Assembly: GCF_025145845.1 (NCBI RefSeq)
Contig: NZ_CP102253.1
Location: 2,356,001-2,420,000, forward strand
Length of the DNA: 64,000 nucleotides
Direction: 5' to 3'
Origin: Alistipes shahii WAL 8301
GTDB lineage: Bacteria > Bacteroidota > Bacteroidia > Bacteroidales > Rikenellaceae
The notes under the pieces were generated by a model. That model was not told where the DNA came from. It searched no databases and saw only the letters and a list, made by a program, of their open reading frames with translations. The position numbers were made by a program, and so were the translations under genes. Shown here piece after piece: positions 1 through 7,909 of this stretch. The first letter of the stretch is position 1, and each line of letters starts with the position of its first letter.

Positions 1-804
1 CGGTCCAAATTTAAGGATATTTTCCGAAAAATCGGCTTTCGGGGCGTTTTGTGTTGCATCCGCGGGCTGCGGGTCGACGCCGATGCCGTGGGTGACGAGC
101 GTCGTGCCGTTGCTCCGTCCGTTGATCAGGACCTCCAGCGCGTCGCGCACGGTCCCATAGCGGGGTTTGTCGGCGGGGATGAGGTAGGCGAAGTTGATTT
201 CGCCCCGTTCGCCCGGCGCGATCTGTTTCGGATAGTCGGTCCGAAGCGCTCCGCTCGTGGTTTCGGGCCGCAGTTCGAGGCGGACCGGGCGTTTCGAGGT
301 GTTCGCGTAGCCGATCGCCGCCTGCACCTGCCGCCCCGGATAAATATAGGAGAAGGCGTTGAGCGTCGAGGCCAGCCGCAGCCCTCCGCCGGCATCGACG
401 GGGTATAGCTCCTCGACGGTTTTCTGCCGCGGGATGACGCTCCCCTGCACGGTGAGCGTGGCGATCTTCCGCTTCTCCGAAGAGTAGACCCACAGCTCCT
501 TGGTGAATGAGCCGGGGCGGTTGGCGGGGTCGTAGGTGACGGTGATCTGCGTCTTTTCGCCCGGAAGGATCGGTTTCTTCGAGAAATCGGGGACCGTGCA
601 GCCGCAGGTGGTCACCACGTCGAGGATCACCAGAGGGCTGTCGCCGCGGTTGACACCCGTGAACGTGTGGCTGACGCGGCCGTCGGTTTCGCGGATCGTG
701 CCGAAGTCCCACGTATCGGGCCGAAAAGACAGATGTTCCTGCGCCGAGGCCGTTAAGGCGCATAGTGTCAAGAGAATAAGGAAAATAACGCGATTCGGGA
801 TCAT
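1..804 (-). CDS. DUF1573 domain secreted protein, 3' end beyond window
   Basis: The minus-strand frame opens at an ATG at 804 and stays open to the window edge, so the C-terminus is missing. Translation gives a signal peptide (MIPNRVIFLILLTLCALTASA) and then the DUF1573 pattern: a WDFGTI start, HTFTGVNRGDSPLVI, and the family hallmark TTCGCT near residue 70. A second copy of the fold seems to begin at the edge (DFSENILKFGP). DUF1573 proteins are common secreted Bacteroidetes proteins with Ig-like beta-sandwich domains and no assigned reaction. A periplasmic or surface location is inferred from the signal peptide. The gene diverges from the tRNA cluster to its right. Confidence 0.85.
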   Translation of the reverse strand, partial: MIPNRVIFLILLTLCALTASAQEHLSFRPDTWDFGTIRETDGRVSHTFTGVNRGDSPLVILDVVTTCGCTVPDFSKKPILPGEKTQITVTYDPANRPGSFTKELWVYSSEKRKIATLTVQGSVIPRQKTVEELYPVDAGGGLRLASTLNAFSYIYPGRQVQAAIGYANTSKRPVRLELRPETTSGALRTDYPKQIAPGERGEINFAYLIPADKPRYGTVRDALEVLINGRSNGTTLVTHGIGVDPQPADATQNAPKADFSENILKFGP

Positions 805-865
805 TTCTTTATGATTTGTGCGACATGCAAAGATACTTTTTTTGCGAAAAAATCGTGCAATAATT

Positions 866-895
866 TTGCGGGAATGAAAAATTGCTATATATTTG
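866..895 (+). promoter_or_regulatory. Bacteroidetes-type promoter for the tRNA genes
   Basis: A TTG at 866-868 and TATATTTG at 888-895 are 19 bp apart, matching the Bacteroidetes -33/-7 consensus. The predicted start lies about 25 bp before tRNA-Asn. Confidence 0.7.
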
Positions 896-929
896 CACTC
901 CGAAACGACGGGATAACCCGTTTCGAAAT

Positions 930-1003
930 GCCTGAATAGCTCAGTTGGTTAGAGCACATGACTGTTAATCATGGGGTCCTAGGTTCAAGTCCTTGTTCAG
1001 GCG
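930..1003 (+). tRNA. tRNA-Asn(GTT)
   Basis: The acceptor arms GCCTGAA and TTCAGGC pair perfectly. The D arm is GCTCAGTTGGTTAGAGC, the anticodon loop carries GTT, and the T arm is normal. No CCA is encoded; the sequence after the discriminator base is CAG. Confidence 0.95.
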
Positions 1004-1121
1004 CAGATGCGCGAGGGTTGCGTAAAGGTTCTTTCAAAAAACGCCTGCAAGGGGTCGTCCGTAAAAGGGTGGTCCGGAGGGTGATCGGAAGATTGCCTTT
1101 GCAGTCCCAAGCCATTTTTAG

Positions 1122-1196
1122 GGGAGCTTAGCTCAGCTGGTTCAGAGCGTCTGCCTTACAAGCAGAGGGTCGGGGGTTCGAATCCCTCAGCTCCCA
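1122..1196 (+). tRNA. tRNA-Val(TAC), copy 1
   Basis: The acceptor arms GGGAGCT and AGCTCCC pair. The anticodon loop CTTACAA gives anticodon TAC. The gene is identical over about 78 bp to the tRNA at 22118-22192. A tyrosine recombinase gene starts 117 bp downstream, which is typical of a tRNA-linked integration site. Confidence 0.95.
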
Positions 1197-1208
1197 CAAC
1201 TGAAAATC

Positions 1209-1242
1209 AACGACTTACAGTAATGTAGGTCGTTTTTCTTTT
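1209..1242 (+). terminator. Terminator after tRNA-Val copy 1
   Basis: AACGACTTACA pairs with TGTAGGTCGTT across a 4-nt loop and is followed by a T-rich tract. Confidence 0.75.
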
Positions 1243-1313
1243 GTATACCTCCGTGGTCGGTTTACACGTTTTTTGCCCGTTTGTGTTAACCAATGTGTCA
1301 ACCGAAATGACGC

Positions 1314-2531
1314 ATGAAAGCAAACATCGAGGTCATTTGTTACAAGTACAAACCTCTCAAAGACGGAACGCTTCCTTTAATGCTCCGAGTTACGAAAGAC
1401 CGCAAACGCAAATACGTTTCGCTCGGCCTTTCCCTGCAAGAAAAGTTTTGGGATTTCGAGAAAGGCAAGCCCAAACGAAATTGTCCCAACAAGGAGCAAA
1501 TCGAACGGCTGATAGCCGCAAAAACAGCGGAATACAACGATTTGATTGTCGAAATGACCGCCCAGCAACGTGAATACACGGTGGAAACGCTCGTGTCCCA
1601 TTTTCATAACCAAGTCCGTTGCGCTACGGTGGTCGAATTGTACGATAAACTGATTGACGACATGAAACGCGGCGGTAAACTCGGCAATGCAGGCGTTTAC
1701 AAATACTCCCGTACATCGTTGCTGAAATTCACGGGGCAGCGGTTGCAAATCCCGTTCAGCGACATTGACGCCGTGTGGTTGCGTCGTTACGAGAATTGGT
1801 TACGGACGAGCGGTTGCGGTGATACGACCATTAGCCAACTCTTTCGAACGTTGCGTAGCGTGTTCAACAAGGCGGTAGAATTGCAGTTGGTGAAACGGGA
1901 CTATTACCCGTTCGATGCCTATAAAGTCAGCAAATTCGATACGCGGACGAAGAAACGGGCCATCACGAAAGAGGACGTGCGCAAGGTTATTGCACTCGAT
2001 TTGTCGCAAGGCTATCCCTCCGAACAATTGGCGCGTGATATTTTCGTGTTCAGCTATTTTGGAGCAGGGATTAACTTTGCAGACATCGCCCTGCTGAAAT
2101 ACGGAAATGTACGGGACGGTCGGGTGCAATATGTTCGCAAGAAAACGGGCAAACCTATCAATTTTCTGCTGACGGAAGAAATGCGGAATATCATTGCCAA
2201 ATACCAGCAACAAGGACAGACGGATGAAGATTATATTTTTCCGATACTCGACCGCCGTGTGCATAGGACGGAGCAGCAGAGATATGACCGAACGCATAAG
2301 GTGCTGACGAATACGAATCGCTGGTTACGCAAAATCGGACAACGGGTCGGCATCGAACATCTGACTACCTATGTCGCCCGTCACACGTTCGCCACGGTTT
2401 TGAAGCGTTCGGGAGTGAATATTGCCATCATTTCCGAATCGCTCGGCCATTCTGATTTATCGACTACCCAAATCTATTTGGATTCATTCGAGAACTCGCA
2501 GATAGACGCTGCAATGGTTCATCTATTATAG
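1314..2531 (+). CDS. Tyrosine recombinase (integrase 1)
   Basis: This is a 405-residue site-specific recombinase of the Bacteroidetes phage-integrase type. It has an N-terminal arm-DNA-binding region (about 1-90), a SAM-like core-binding domain (about 105-205) and a C-terminal catalytic domain. The catalytic Arg356 (in ARHTFAT), His379 (in LGHSD) and nucleophile Tyr388 (in TTQIYL) are visible. The first catalytic arginine is not: that segment reads FGAGINFADI, an absence also known for the IntDOT family. The usual HxxR is YxxR here. The gene lies 117 bp downstream of tRNA-Val(TAC), the likely attachment site. It resembles the truncated integrase at 22423 over most of its length, and that gene also sits about 118 bp behind a tRNA-Val. 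A P-element follows its stop codon by 9 bp. Confidence 0.92.
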   Translation: MKANIEVICYKYKPLKDGTLPLMLRVTKDRKRKYVSLGLSLQEKFWDFEKGKPKRNCPNKEQIERLIAAKTAEYNDLIVEMTAQQREYTVETLVSHFHNQVRCATVVELYDKLIDDMKRGGKLGNAGVYKYSRTSLLKFTGQRLQIPFSDIDAVWLRRYENWLRTSGCGDTTISQLFRTLRSVFNKAVELQLVKRDYYPFDAYKVSKFDTRTKKRAITKEDVRKVIALDLSQGYPSEQLARDIFVFSYFGAGINFADIALLKYGNVRDGRVQYVRKKTGKPINFLLTEEMRNIIAKYQQQGQTDEDYIFPILDRRVHRTEQQRYDRTHKVLTNTNRWLRKIGQRVGIEHLTTYVARHTFATVLKRSGVNIAIISESLGHSDLSTTQIYLDSFENSQIDAAMVHLL

Positions 2532-2539
2532 ACAGGAAA

Positions 2540-2595
2540 GAGGACAGACATCGACAAGGGGTATAGATTAAGCCCCTATGTCAATGTTTGTCCTC
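2540..2595 (+). repeat. P-element 1 (covarying palindrome)
   Basis: This is the first of seven related 54-59 bp imperfect palindromes. The outer arms are GGACAGAC and GTTTGTCC, which pair with one G-T wobble. A variable middle stem (GAC/GTC here), a GGGG/CCCC upper stem and an AT-rich loop follow. It begins 9 bp after the integrase stop and has no T-tract. Confidence 0.85.
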
Positions 2596-2637
2596 CTAAT
2601 TCTGCTGATCTTGTGGTTAGCTATTATTGGTAGAGAT

Positions 2638-2691
2638 AGGACAGACTTGGTAAAAGGGGTTAATTATAGGCCCCTTTTCCAAGTTTGTCCT
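2638..2691 (+). repeat. P-element 2 (covarying palindrome)
   Basis: The outer arms match P-element 1, and the middle stem is TTGG/CCAA with AAAGGGG/CCCCTTT above it. It lies only 42 bp after P-element 1 with no gene between them, and 40 bp before the next gene. A T-rich stretch follows, so this copy could also terminate transcription. Confidence 0.85.
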
Positions 2692-2731
2692 TTATTTTTT
2701 GTATATTAGGGACTACTAACCACAAATTACT

Positions 2732-3658
2732 ATGGATAAGGATAACAACTTCTACCCTCATGTTTTTACATGGGAACAATTCCAAAGAGCATTGCTCTAT
2801 ACGAAAAAGTATTACGGCATGGATGCCCCCTATTTCTATCGAACAGCCAACGCAGAATTGGCAGGTAAAGACCAACCTATCACGATCTACAATCGTCTTA
2901 TGTTCGAGGATTTCTGTAAACGGTTGCTATTCTCTGATAAATCCTCCTCCAAATATATGGAGCAGATACCACAAGAGGAGATTGCAATTATATGGGCGTT
3001 GATGTTAGTCGAATGGGGATTGTTGTGCGAATGGCTGAAAGACCAAGACAGCGATTATACGCTCGGCGATTATTATGCGGACAACCCCAATGATTATTAC
3101 CAAGACCACATGCGGGAGGAGTTATTGAAAACCTATCTGTTCTGTAAGCAAACGCCCATCCGCCCGCAGAGGACGAATGAAATCATACTGACGGTTAACA
3201 AGGGCTATCCCAAATATCGTCGTTCACTTACTCTGCCGAACTTCGAGAATTGGGTATTACGCGGTGCGTTGTTGCAATATTGCGAGAGCCATTTGGAAGA
3301 CATACACTCGGTAGAGGAGGCACAAAAGGCGTTGGATGCTTACCATGAAAAAGGGCGTAAGGCTGATGAAAAAATCGACCGCATCATATACGGGACTTAT
3401 ACGATGTTCAAGGATGCCGCCAAAGACACGCGGGCAACCAGCACAGGATTGTGTCGTATTATCACTAATTATCTGTTCTATCTCGGCATGATCTCCAAGT
3501 ATGAGGTAGAAAACGAGCAACTCATTGCTGGACGCATTAAATATATGTTAAAACAAGGAAAACAACCTCGATTTACATTGCGTATATTGAGCGGGAAAGA
3601 AGCCCTTGAGGAGTTGAGTAAAAGTGGTCGAAATACGTTCGAGGATATGATGAAATAA
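2732..3658 (+). CDS. Uncharacterised 308-aa mobile-element protein
   Basis: I do not recognise this family. The product is soluble-looking, with no signal peptide or membrane segment. It is rich in Tyr, Trp and acidic residues in its first half (for example DYYADNPNDYYQDH near residue 115) and basic near the C-terminus. The gene starts at an ATG 40 bp after P-element 2 and ends in a strong intrinsic terminator rather than a P-element. Codon use and GC are lower than in the chromosomal genes to the right, consistent with transfer. By context it is cargo of the tRNA-Val element. Confidence 0.7.
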   Translation: MDKDNNFYPHVFTWEQFQRALLYTKKYYGMDAPYFYRTANAELAGKDQPITIYNRLMFEDFCKRLLFSDKSSSKYMEQIPQEEIAIIWALMLVEWGLLCEWLKDQDSDYTLGDYYADNPNDYYQDHMREELLKTYLFCKQTPIRPQRTNEIILTVNKGYPKYRRSLTLPNFENWVLRGALLQYCESHLEDIHSVEEAQKALDAYHEKGRKADEKIDRIIYGTYTMFKDAAKDTRATSTGLCRIITNYLFYLGMISKYEVENEQLIAGRIKYMLKQGKQPRFTLRILSGKEALEELSKSGRNTFEDMMK

Positions 3659-3680
3659 TTTGATTTACAAACTATTTTTT

Positions 3681-3737
3681 AGAAAGAATAGATGGCATTT
3701 TCGCTGTCTATTCTTTCTCTTTTTTAGCTGTGTTTTC
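3681..3737 (+). terminator. Intrinsic terminator
   Basis: The 12-bp arms AGAAAGAATAGA (3681-3692) and TCTATTCTTTCT (3717-3728) are perfectly complementary and are followed by CTTTTTT. Nothing else is evident between 3659 and 3850. Confidence 0.85.
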
Positions 3738-3850
3738 TCCAAAAAAAGAGAGACTTTTGCCCTCGTAATCAAATCACGCTGGCCAGCAGACAAGGTTACG
3801 GAGTAAGCCGAACGCCAAGTGGAGGCACAACAGAATAAATACACAAAAAG

Positions 3851-5653
3851 ATGAAAATCAAAGAGATTAACATCAATGAAGGACAATATCTTGAAGACGT
3901 AATGCCTAAAATCCTTGTCAACCAGAGGCCAGCGATCCCTACCAATACCATCCTTAATAAGGTGATGACGGGTTGCGGTGCTACATGGCTGGAAATCCAT
4001 TCAGAGCGACATTCCATCGTTATCGAGCCGAACGTGCCCGTGATTATTGGGAAAAAGGCTCAACACCCATTCCTCTTTGCTGTGTACGAGGGTACGACAC
4101 GCGAGGACGTGAAAGCCTACCTTGCAGGTGAGGAGGACGGCTATCGAAAAATCATCACCACGCCAGAGGGATTCGACAAGAAAGTCCTGCCCGCCATGTA
4201 CGAGTTGGGGCTTGAGGTGTACGAGGAGTATTTCCTCCTATTCGATGAATGCGAGAAGCCCGTACAAGACGTGGGCTATCGCGGGGACATCTACCTGCCT
4301 GTCGAGGATTTTTTCAAATTCGAGAACAAAGCGATGGTTTCCGCAACGCCTATCGTTCCGTCCGACCCGCGTTTCGAGGTGCAGGGGTTCGAGATGATAC
4401 GAATTGTTCCCACCTATGACTACTGCAAGGATTTGACGGTAGTCGTGACCAACAACACCGTATGCGTACTGCGGAAACTGCTGGAACGCTATCGTAAGGC
4501 AGGCGAAAAGGTCTGCATCTTCTTCAACTCGACGGATACGACGTTAAGCCTCATTCAGACCCTCAAACTACAAGGACGGTGCAAGGTATTCTGCTCGGAA
4601 AAGAGTGTGCGCAAACTCAAGCGCGAGGGATTTACAGCCGTGAGCGACAACCTCACCGAGTTGGCCGAGGTCAATTTCTTCACCAGCCGCTTCTACTCGG
4701 CCGTGGACATCAAGCTGGACTACCAGCCGAACGTCATCGTACTGACGGACGTATTCCATGCACCGTACTCGATGATCGACCCGCAGACCGAGGTGGTGCA
4801 GGCCATCGGTCGCTTCCGTAACGGCGTGGCAAAACTCCACCATGTAACGAACACTTGCAACCAGTTGGAGAGCCTATCCCGTGAAACGCTCATTCAGCAG
4901 TTGGAGAGCAAGGAGGCCATATATAACAAGGTGGCCGCAATCCCTACCGCCAACGAAATCGAAAAAGGAGCATTGATGAAGGCCATAGAGGGGATGGAGT
5001 ATAAACGCTTCGTAACCCGCGACGGCAAACGTAACTGGTTTATGTGGGACAATGCGTGGGAGGACGAGAAGATAAAAGCCTACTACAAATACCCCTCGAC
5101 GGTAAAGGCTGCCTATAAGAACGCACCGTTCCACGCTAAGATCGTCAAGTATAACGTCGCTATTACGGACGAGGATCGCCTGCACCGTAAGCAGGCAGGG
5201 CTGAAAAGCACCAAGGAATTGTGGCGGGAGGTGGTAAGCCAGCTCGACAGGTTGCAGACAGCCAACCCCGATGCCGAGCCGAGTTATATGCTCGACGAGT
5301 TAGGCGACGAGTTCGAGGCGATGGTTAAAGCCCACACGATACTGGGAGCAAAACGCATCGAAGCCCTCGGTTACGACCGCCGTAAGATCGAGGCCGCATT
5401 GGGTAGCATCGAGGAGAACCGATTGCTGACCTCCGAGAAGATGCAACAGGTCGTCTATGCTCGTTTCCACTCGGACGACATCGTACCAGCCAACGAGGTG
5501 AACGCTTACATGCGCCAACTGATAACCGACAACGGCATCCCGTTCGAGGGACGAGTAGATCGCAAGGTCATCGGTCTGTTCTTCGAGTTGGAGGACTGCA
5601 AGCAAGGCGGAGCGAGAGCCTTTAAGTTCGGCAAGAGGAAATACGAATTTTAG
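3851..5653 (+). CDS. Degenerate SF2 helicase-like protein
   Basis: This 600-residue protein has the motif order of a superfamily 2 DEAD/DEAH helicase. A motif I-like TGCGATWLEI lies near residue 41, a DEAD-like LLFDECEK near 127, a motif III-like VSATPI near 163, and a motif VI-like VQAIGRFRNG near 317. The invariant Walker A lysine is missing: GCGATW stands where GxGKT is expected, so normal ATP hydrolysis is doubtful. The last 250 residues are not a recognised helicase domain. Related proteins with a GATT-like motif occur on Bacteroidetes mobile elements as far as I know. A P-element follows the stop by 13 bp. A role in replication or transfer of the element is only inferred. Confidence 0.65.
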   Translation: MKIKEININEGQYLEDVMPKILVNQRPAIPTNTILNKVMTGCGATWLEIHSERHSIVIEPNVPVIIGKKAQHPFLFAVYEGTTREDVKAYLAGEEDGYRKIITTPEGFDKKVLPAMYELGLEVYEEYFLLFDECEKPVQDVGYRGDIYLPVEDFFKFENKAMVSATPIVPSDPRFEVQGFEMIRIVPTYDYCKDLTVVVTNNTVCVLRKLLERYRKAGEKVCIFFNSTDTTLSLIQTLKLQGRCKVFCSEKSVRKLKREGFTAVSDNLTELAEVNFFTSRFYSAVDIKLDYQPNVIVLTDVFHAPYSMIDPQTEVVQAIGRFRNGVAKLHHVTNTCNQLESLSRETLIQQLESKEAIYNKVAAIPTANEIEKGALMKAIEGMEYKRFVTRDGKRNWFMWDNAWEDEKIKAYYKYPSTVKAAYKNAPFHAKIVKYNVAITDEDRLHRKQAGLKSTKELWREVVSQLDRLQTANPDAEPSYMLDELGDEFEAMVKAHTILGAKRIEALGYDRRKIEAALGSIEENRLLTSEKMQQVVYARFHSDDIVPANEVNAYMRQLITDNGIPFEGRVDRKVIGLFFELEDCKQGGARAFKFGKRKYEF

Positions 5654-5666
5654 AGGCAGGTAGGCA

Positions 5667-5725
5667 GAGGACAGACTTGGATGAGGGGTCTATATTTAAT
5701 ACCCCTCGACCAAGTTTGTCCCCTC
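5667..5725 (+). repeat. P-element 3 (covarying palindrome)
   Basis: Arms GAGGACAGAC and GTTTGTCC enclose TTGG/CCAA and GAGGGGT/ACCCCTC stems around the AT-rich loop CTATATTTAAT. It begins 13 bp after the helicase-like stop. The 3' arm has two extra C residues and no T-tract follows. Confidence 0.85.
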
Positions 5726-5775
5726 CCTCTCAAAAGCTATACAGAGAGAAATTAATAACTAAAAATATTTAAAAT

Positions 5776-6522
5776 ATGTCTACAAAAATAGAATGGACTG
5801 GTGAAACATGGAATCCCGTTACAGGATGTACGCAACTATCGGCAGGGTGTGCCAACTGTTATGCAAAAGCGATTGCGTTACAGATGCAGAAGAATGGAGT
5901 GAAAAAGTATGTGAACGGATTTACGGTAACGATGCACGAATACGCGCTGAACATGCCACGACTATTACATGAACCCTCGTTCATCTTCGTATGCTCGATG
6001 GCCGACCTTTTTCACAAGGACGTGCCGTTTGAATTTATAGATAAGGTGACGGATGTTATCAGATCGACACCGTGGCACACATATCAAATTCTTACGAAAA
6101 GAGCCGAGCGGATGGCCGAGTATTTCGCAACACGGGCGATACCCACAAATACTTGGCTCGGCGTGTCGGTAGAGGTTCCGAGTGTAAAATATAGAATCGA
6201 CTGCTTGCGCAATCTGCCTGCTTCGATACGGTTTTTATCGTGTGAGCCATTAGTGGAAGATTTAGGTACACTCGACTTGACGAATATAGATTGGGTAATC
6301 GTGGGAGGTGAGCATGCAATCAACGCACGACCGATGAAAGAGGAATGGATATTGTCGATAAAAGAGCAGGCAGACAAACAAGGTGCATTGTTCTTTTTCA
6401 AGCAATGGGGAAGCATCGGCAGGGATGGTGTTTATCGAAGCGTAGAGCGCAACGGTAGCGAGTTGCAAGGAAAAACATATAAAGCCATGCCCGCGGTGAA
6501 CAGGCATACGTTGTTCGGGTAG
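5776..6522 (+). CDS. DUF5131 (phage Gp37/Gp68) family protein
   Basis: This 248-residue protein opens with the family hallmark IEWTGETWNPVTGC, followed by three cysteines in a Cx6Cx2C arrangement (Cys18, Cys25, Cys28). It then has FVCSMADLFH, ILTKRAERM, WLGVSVE, FLSCEPL, WVIVGGE and FFKQWG. The cysteine cluster resembles a radical-SAM iron-sulphur site, but the reaction of this family is not established to my knowledge. Members are common in phages and mobile elements, sometimes beside a three-Cys-motif partner gene, which is not seen here. The gene stands alone between P-elements 3 and 4 like a single-gene cassette. The start is the ATG at 5776 after an AT-rich leader. Confidence 0.9.
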   Translation: MSTKIEWTGETWNPVTGCTQLSAGCANCYAKAIALQMQKNGVKKYVNGFTVTMHEYALNMPRLLHEPSFIFVCSMADLFHKDVPFEFIDKVTDVIRSTPWHTYQILTKRAERMAEYFATRAIPTNTWLGVSVEVPSVKYRIDCLRNLPASIRFLSCEPLVEDLGTLDLTNIDWVIVGGEHAINARPMKEEWILSIKEQADKQGALFFFKQWGSIGRDGVYRSVERNGSELQGKTYKAMPAVNRHTLFG

Positions 6523-6544
6523 GCTGGCAATATATGAATAGACA

Positions 6545-6600
6545 GAGGACAGACATTTTCGAGTGGCCTATATTCTATACCGCTCGACAATGTTTGTCCT
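6545..6600 (+). repeat. P-element 4 (covarying palindrome)
   Basis: Outer arms GGACAGAC and GTTTGTCC enclose ATT/AAT and CGAG/CTCG stems, both different from copies 1-3 yet still paired. It begins 22 bp after the DUF5131 stop. A modest T-rich tail follows. Confidence 0.85.
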
Positions 6601-6690
6601 TTTCTCTTGGGTAGGATATATACTGCCCACGAACAGATACATGAACTAAAGCCCCTCCCCATTGTCAAATGTGAAATCAATAAAAAAGCC

Positions 6691-7077
6691 ATGAAAACAT
6701 TGGACAGAAAGGCAGCAGAAATCTTACGAGGATTATTGGCCCTACAAACCACAAAAATTGACAACACAGACGGAGTGTATATGCCTGTTCATATCGAAAT
6801 CATCGACAGAACCGAGAACTACACCCACATTTCGCTGGCTCATTACGGCCAACAGAATGGAGATGCCATGCGTGACCCTGAAATGATTATCGCCCTGCAC
6901 AAAGAATCACAGCAGTTCATTCCTTACTACTACCGCAACGATTATATGGGTATGGAGCAGTACAGCGTTAGATGGACAAACGAGGGCATTTTGCTGAACC
7001 GTCGTTTACAGGCAGACCACACGACATTCGCTAATCAATGGCTCCGTAATATCGCTACACAACAGCACCTATTATGA
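6691..7077 (+). CDS. DUF6908-like small protein
   Basis: This is a 128-residue soluble protein. The frame is open upstream to about 6607, but the ATG at 6691 (MKTLDRKAAEIL) is the most natural start because it lies clear of P-element 4. The region QQNGDAMRDPEMIIALH, followed by IPYYYRNDYMG, resembles the DUF6908 core found on Bacteroidales integrative elements. That assignment is by pattern only. Its stop overlaps the next start as ATGA, so the two are translationally coupled. No function is known. Confidence 0.65.
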   Translation: MKTLDRKAAEILRGLLALQTTKIDNTDGVYMPVHIEIIDRTENYTHISLAHYGQQNGDAMRDPEMIIALHKESQQFIPYYYRNDYMGMEQYSVRWTNEGILLNRRLQADHTTFANQWLRNIATQQHLL

Positions 7078-7349
7078 CTGCACGGCGATTGGTGGAGAAC
7101 TGCGTACTGACGAATCAAACCGCAGTCGTGGATGAAATGCTGAATAAGAATTTGCTACCAGAAGAATATATCTATCCGTTCTTGGGTGATGTCATGGAAT
7201 GGTGGTTAATTGATTCGTGGTTAGCTGAACGACTGAAAAGAGAGGGAGAAGTAATCATCGACGAATACGGTTGCTATTGGTGGGGCAGGTTAGCGAGCGG
7301 ACAAGCTATCTACATGGACGGCGTGATACAGAAGATTGCAGGTGAATGA
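7074..7349 (+). CDS. Uncharacterised 91-aa protein
   Basis: The ATG overlaps the stop of the upstream gene (ATGA), which strongly supports translation as the second gene of a pair. The product is acidic and tryptophan-rich (EWWLIDSWLAERL, GCYWWGRL) with no signal peptide. I do not recognise the family. The two-gene coupling would fit a toxin-antitoxin pair or a subunit pair, but nothing in the sequence decides this. Confidence 0.6.
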   Translation: MTARRLVENCVLTNQTAVVDEMLNKNLLPEEYIYPFLGDVMEWWLIDSWLAERLKREGEVIIDEYGCYWWGRLASGQAIYMDGVIQKIAGE

Positions 7350-7566
7350 AACTCGGCTTGCATATCGACATAGCAAAACTGCAAATTACAGAGATTAGGG
7401 GCTTTGCAATTCCGAGAAGATTTTGCAACCTCTAATTTCTGTTTTTATGCTGGCATAAGGTCGATAATTGTAAACACGAATTATCTGCAACTCATAATTA
7501 CAGAGGTTATGCAGGCGTAAAGTCTATTTTTAATCTGCAACAGTTCCGAGAAATCGGAAAGATGTT
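7350..7566. other. Non-coding stretch with short repeats
   Basis: No gene is evident. It contains a repeated motif (AATTACAGAG near 7384 and again near 7488), paired TTTGCAA boxes near 7403 and 7422, and a perfect hairpin TTCCGA/TCGGAA at about 7550-7564. Such boxes could be protein-binding sites, but this is a guess. Confidence 0.35.
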
Positions 7567-7745
7567 TTGCTTTTTAGTTTGTCTTGTCTATCTTTGTGGG
7601 ACATACGACAAACACGGAAAGTGTTGCTTATTCTCGTTGATGGAACGTAGGAAATTCTAATCTGTAGAGAGAAAGGGCAAACATCTTACCGCGTCATATC
7701 CTTGTACAAGGGATATAGGCGTGGGGCTGTTGCTTATTTTATTTT
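7567..7745 (+). ncRNA. Putative small RNA or leader X
   Basis: A promoter is clear: TTG at 7567-7569, 19 bp, then TATCTTTG at 7589-7596. No open frame follows. The predicted RNA contains GAAAGTGTT (7617), a hairpin ATATCC/GGATAT near 7695-7715, GTGGGG (7721), TTGC (7730) and then a T-rich end. GTTTGTC (7577) and GACAAAC (7607) form an inverted repeat around the -7 box and could be an operator. GAAAGTGTT and GTGGGG-TTGC recur in the same order near 63385 and 63519, which suggests a family of RNAs. Confidence 0.45.
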
Positions 7746-7781
7746 TTAATATATAATTTGACATTTAATTAAAATATATTT
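7741..7781 (+). repeat. Left 41-bp inverted repeat flanking SusC/SusD
   Basis: This AT-only-like 41-bp sequence is the reverse complement of 13388-13428 with a single mismatch (C at 7762). The two copies enclose the whole SusC/SusD unit. The left copy also contains the -33 TTG of the SusC promoter. Confidence 0.85.
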
Positions 7782-7788
7782 ATCTTTG
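7758..7788 (+). promoter_or_regulatory. SusC promoter overlapping the inverted repeat
   Basis: TTG at 7758-7760 and TATCTTTG at 7781-7788 are 20 bp apart. The -33 box is inside the inverted repeat and the -7 box lies at its inner edge, about 120 bp before the SusC start. Confidence 0.7.
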
Positions 7789-7909
7789 ATTTCATAACAC
7801 TACTTTTTAACATTAAAATATGCCGCTATAACACTGCTTTTTCTATCAAACCAAAGATACGGCGTCACTCCGGAATCTTTACTCTTGTTCAACTAAAACC
7901 CACTTATTT

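Noticed and set aside
2540..2691. P-elements as ordinary intrinsic terminators
   Set aside because: Only some copies are followed by T-rich sequence, and the conserved arm sequence goes beyond what a terminator requires. Ordinary terminators of unrelated sequence follow two other genes nearby.
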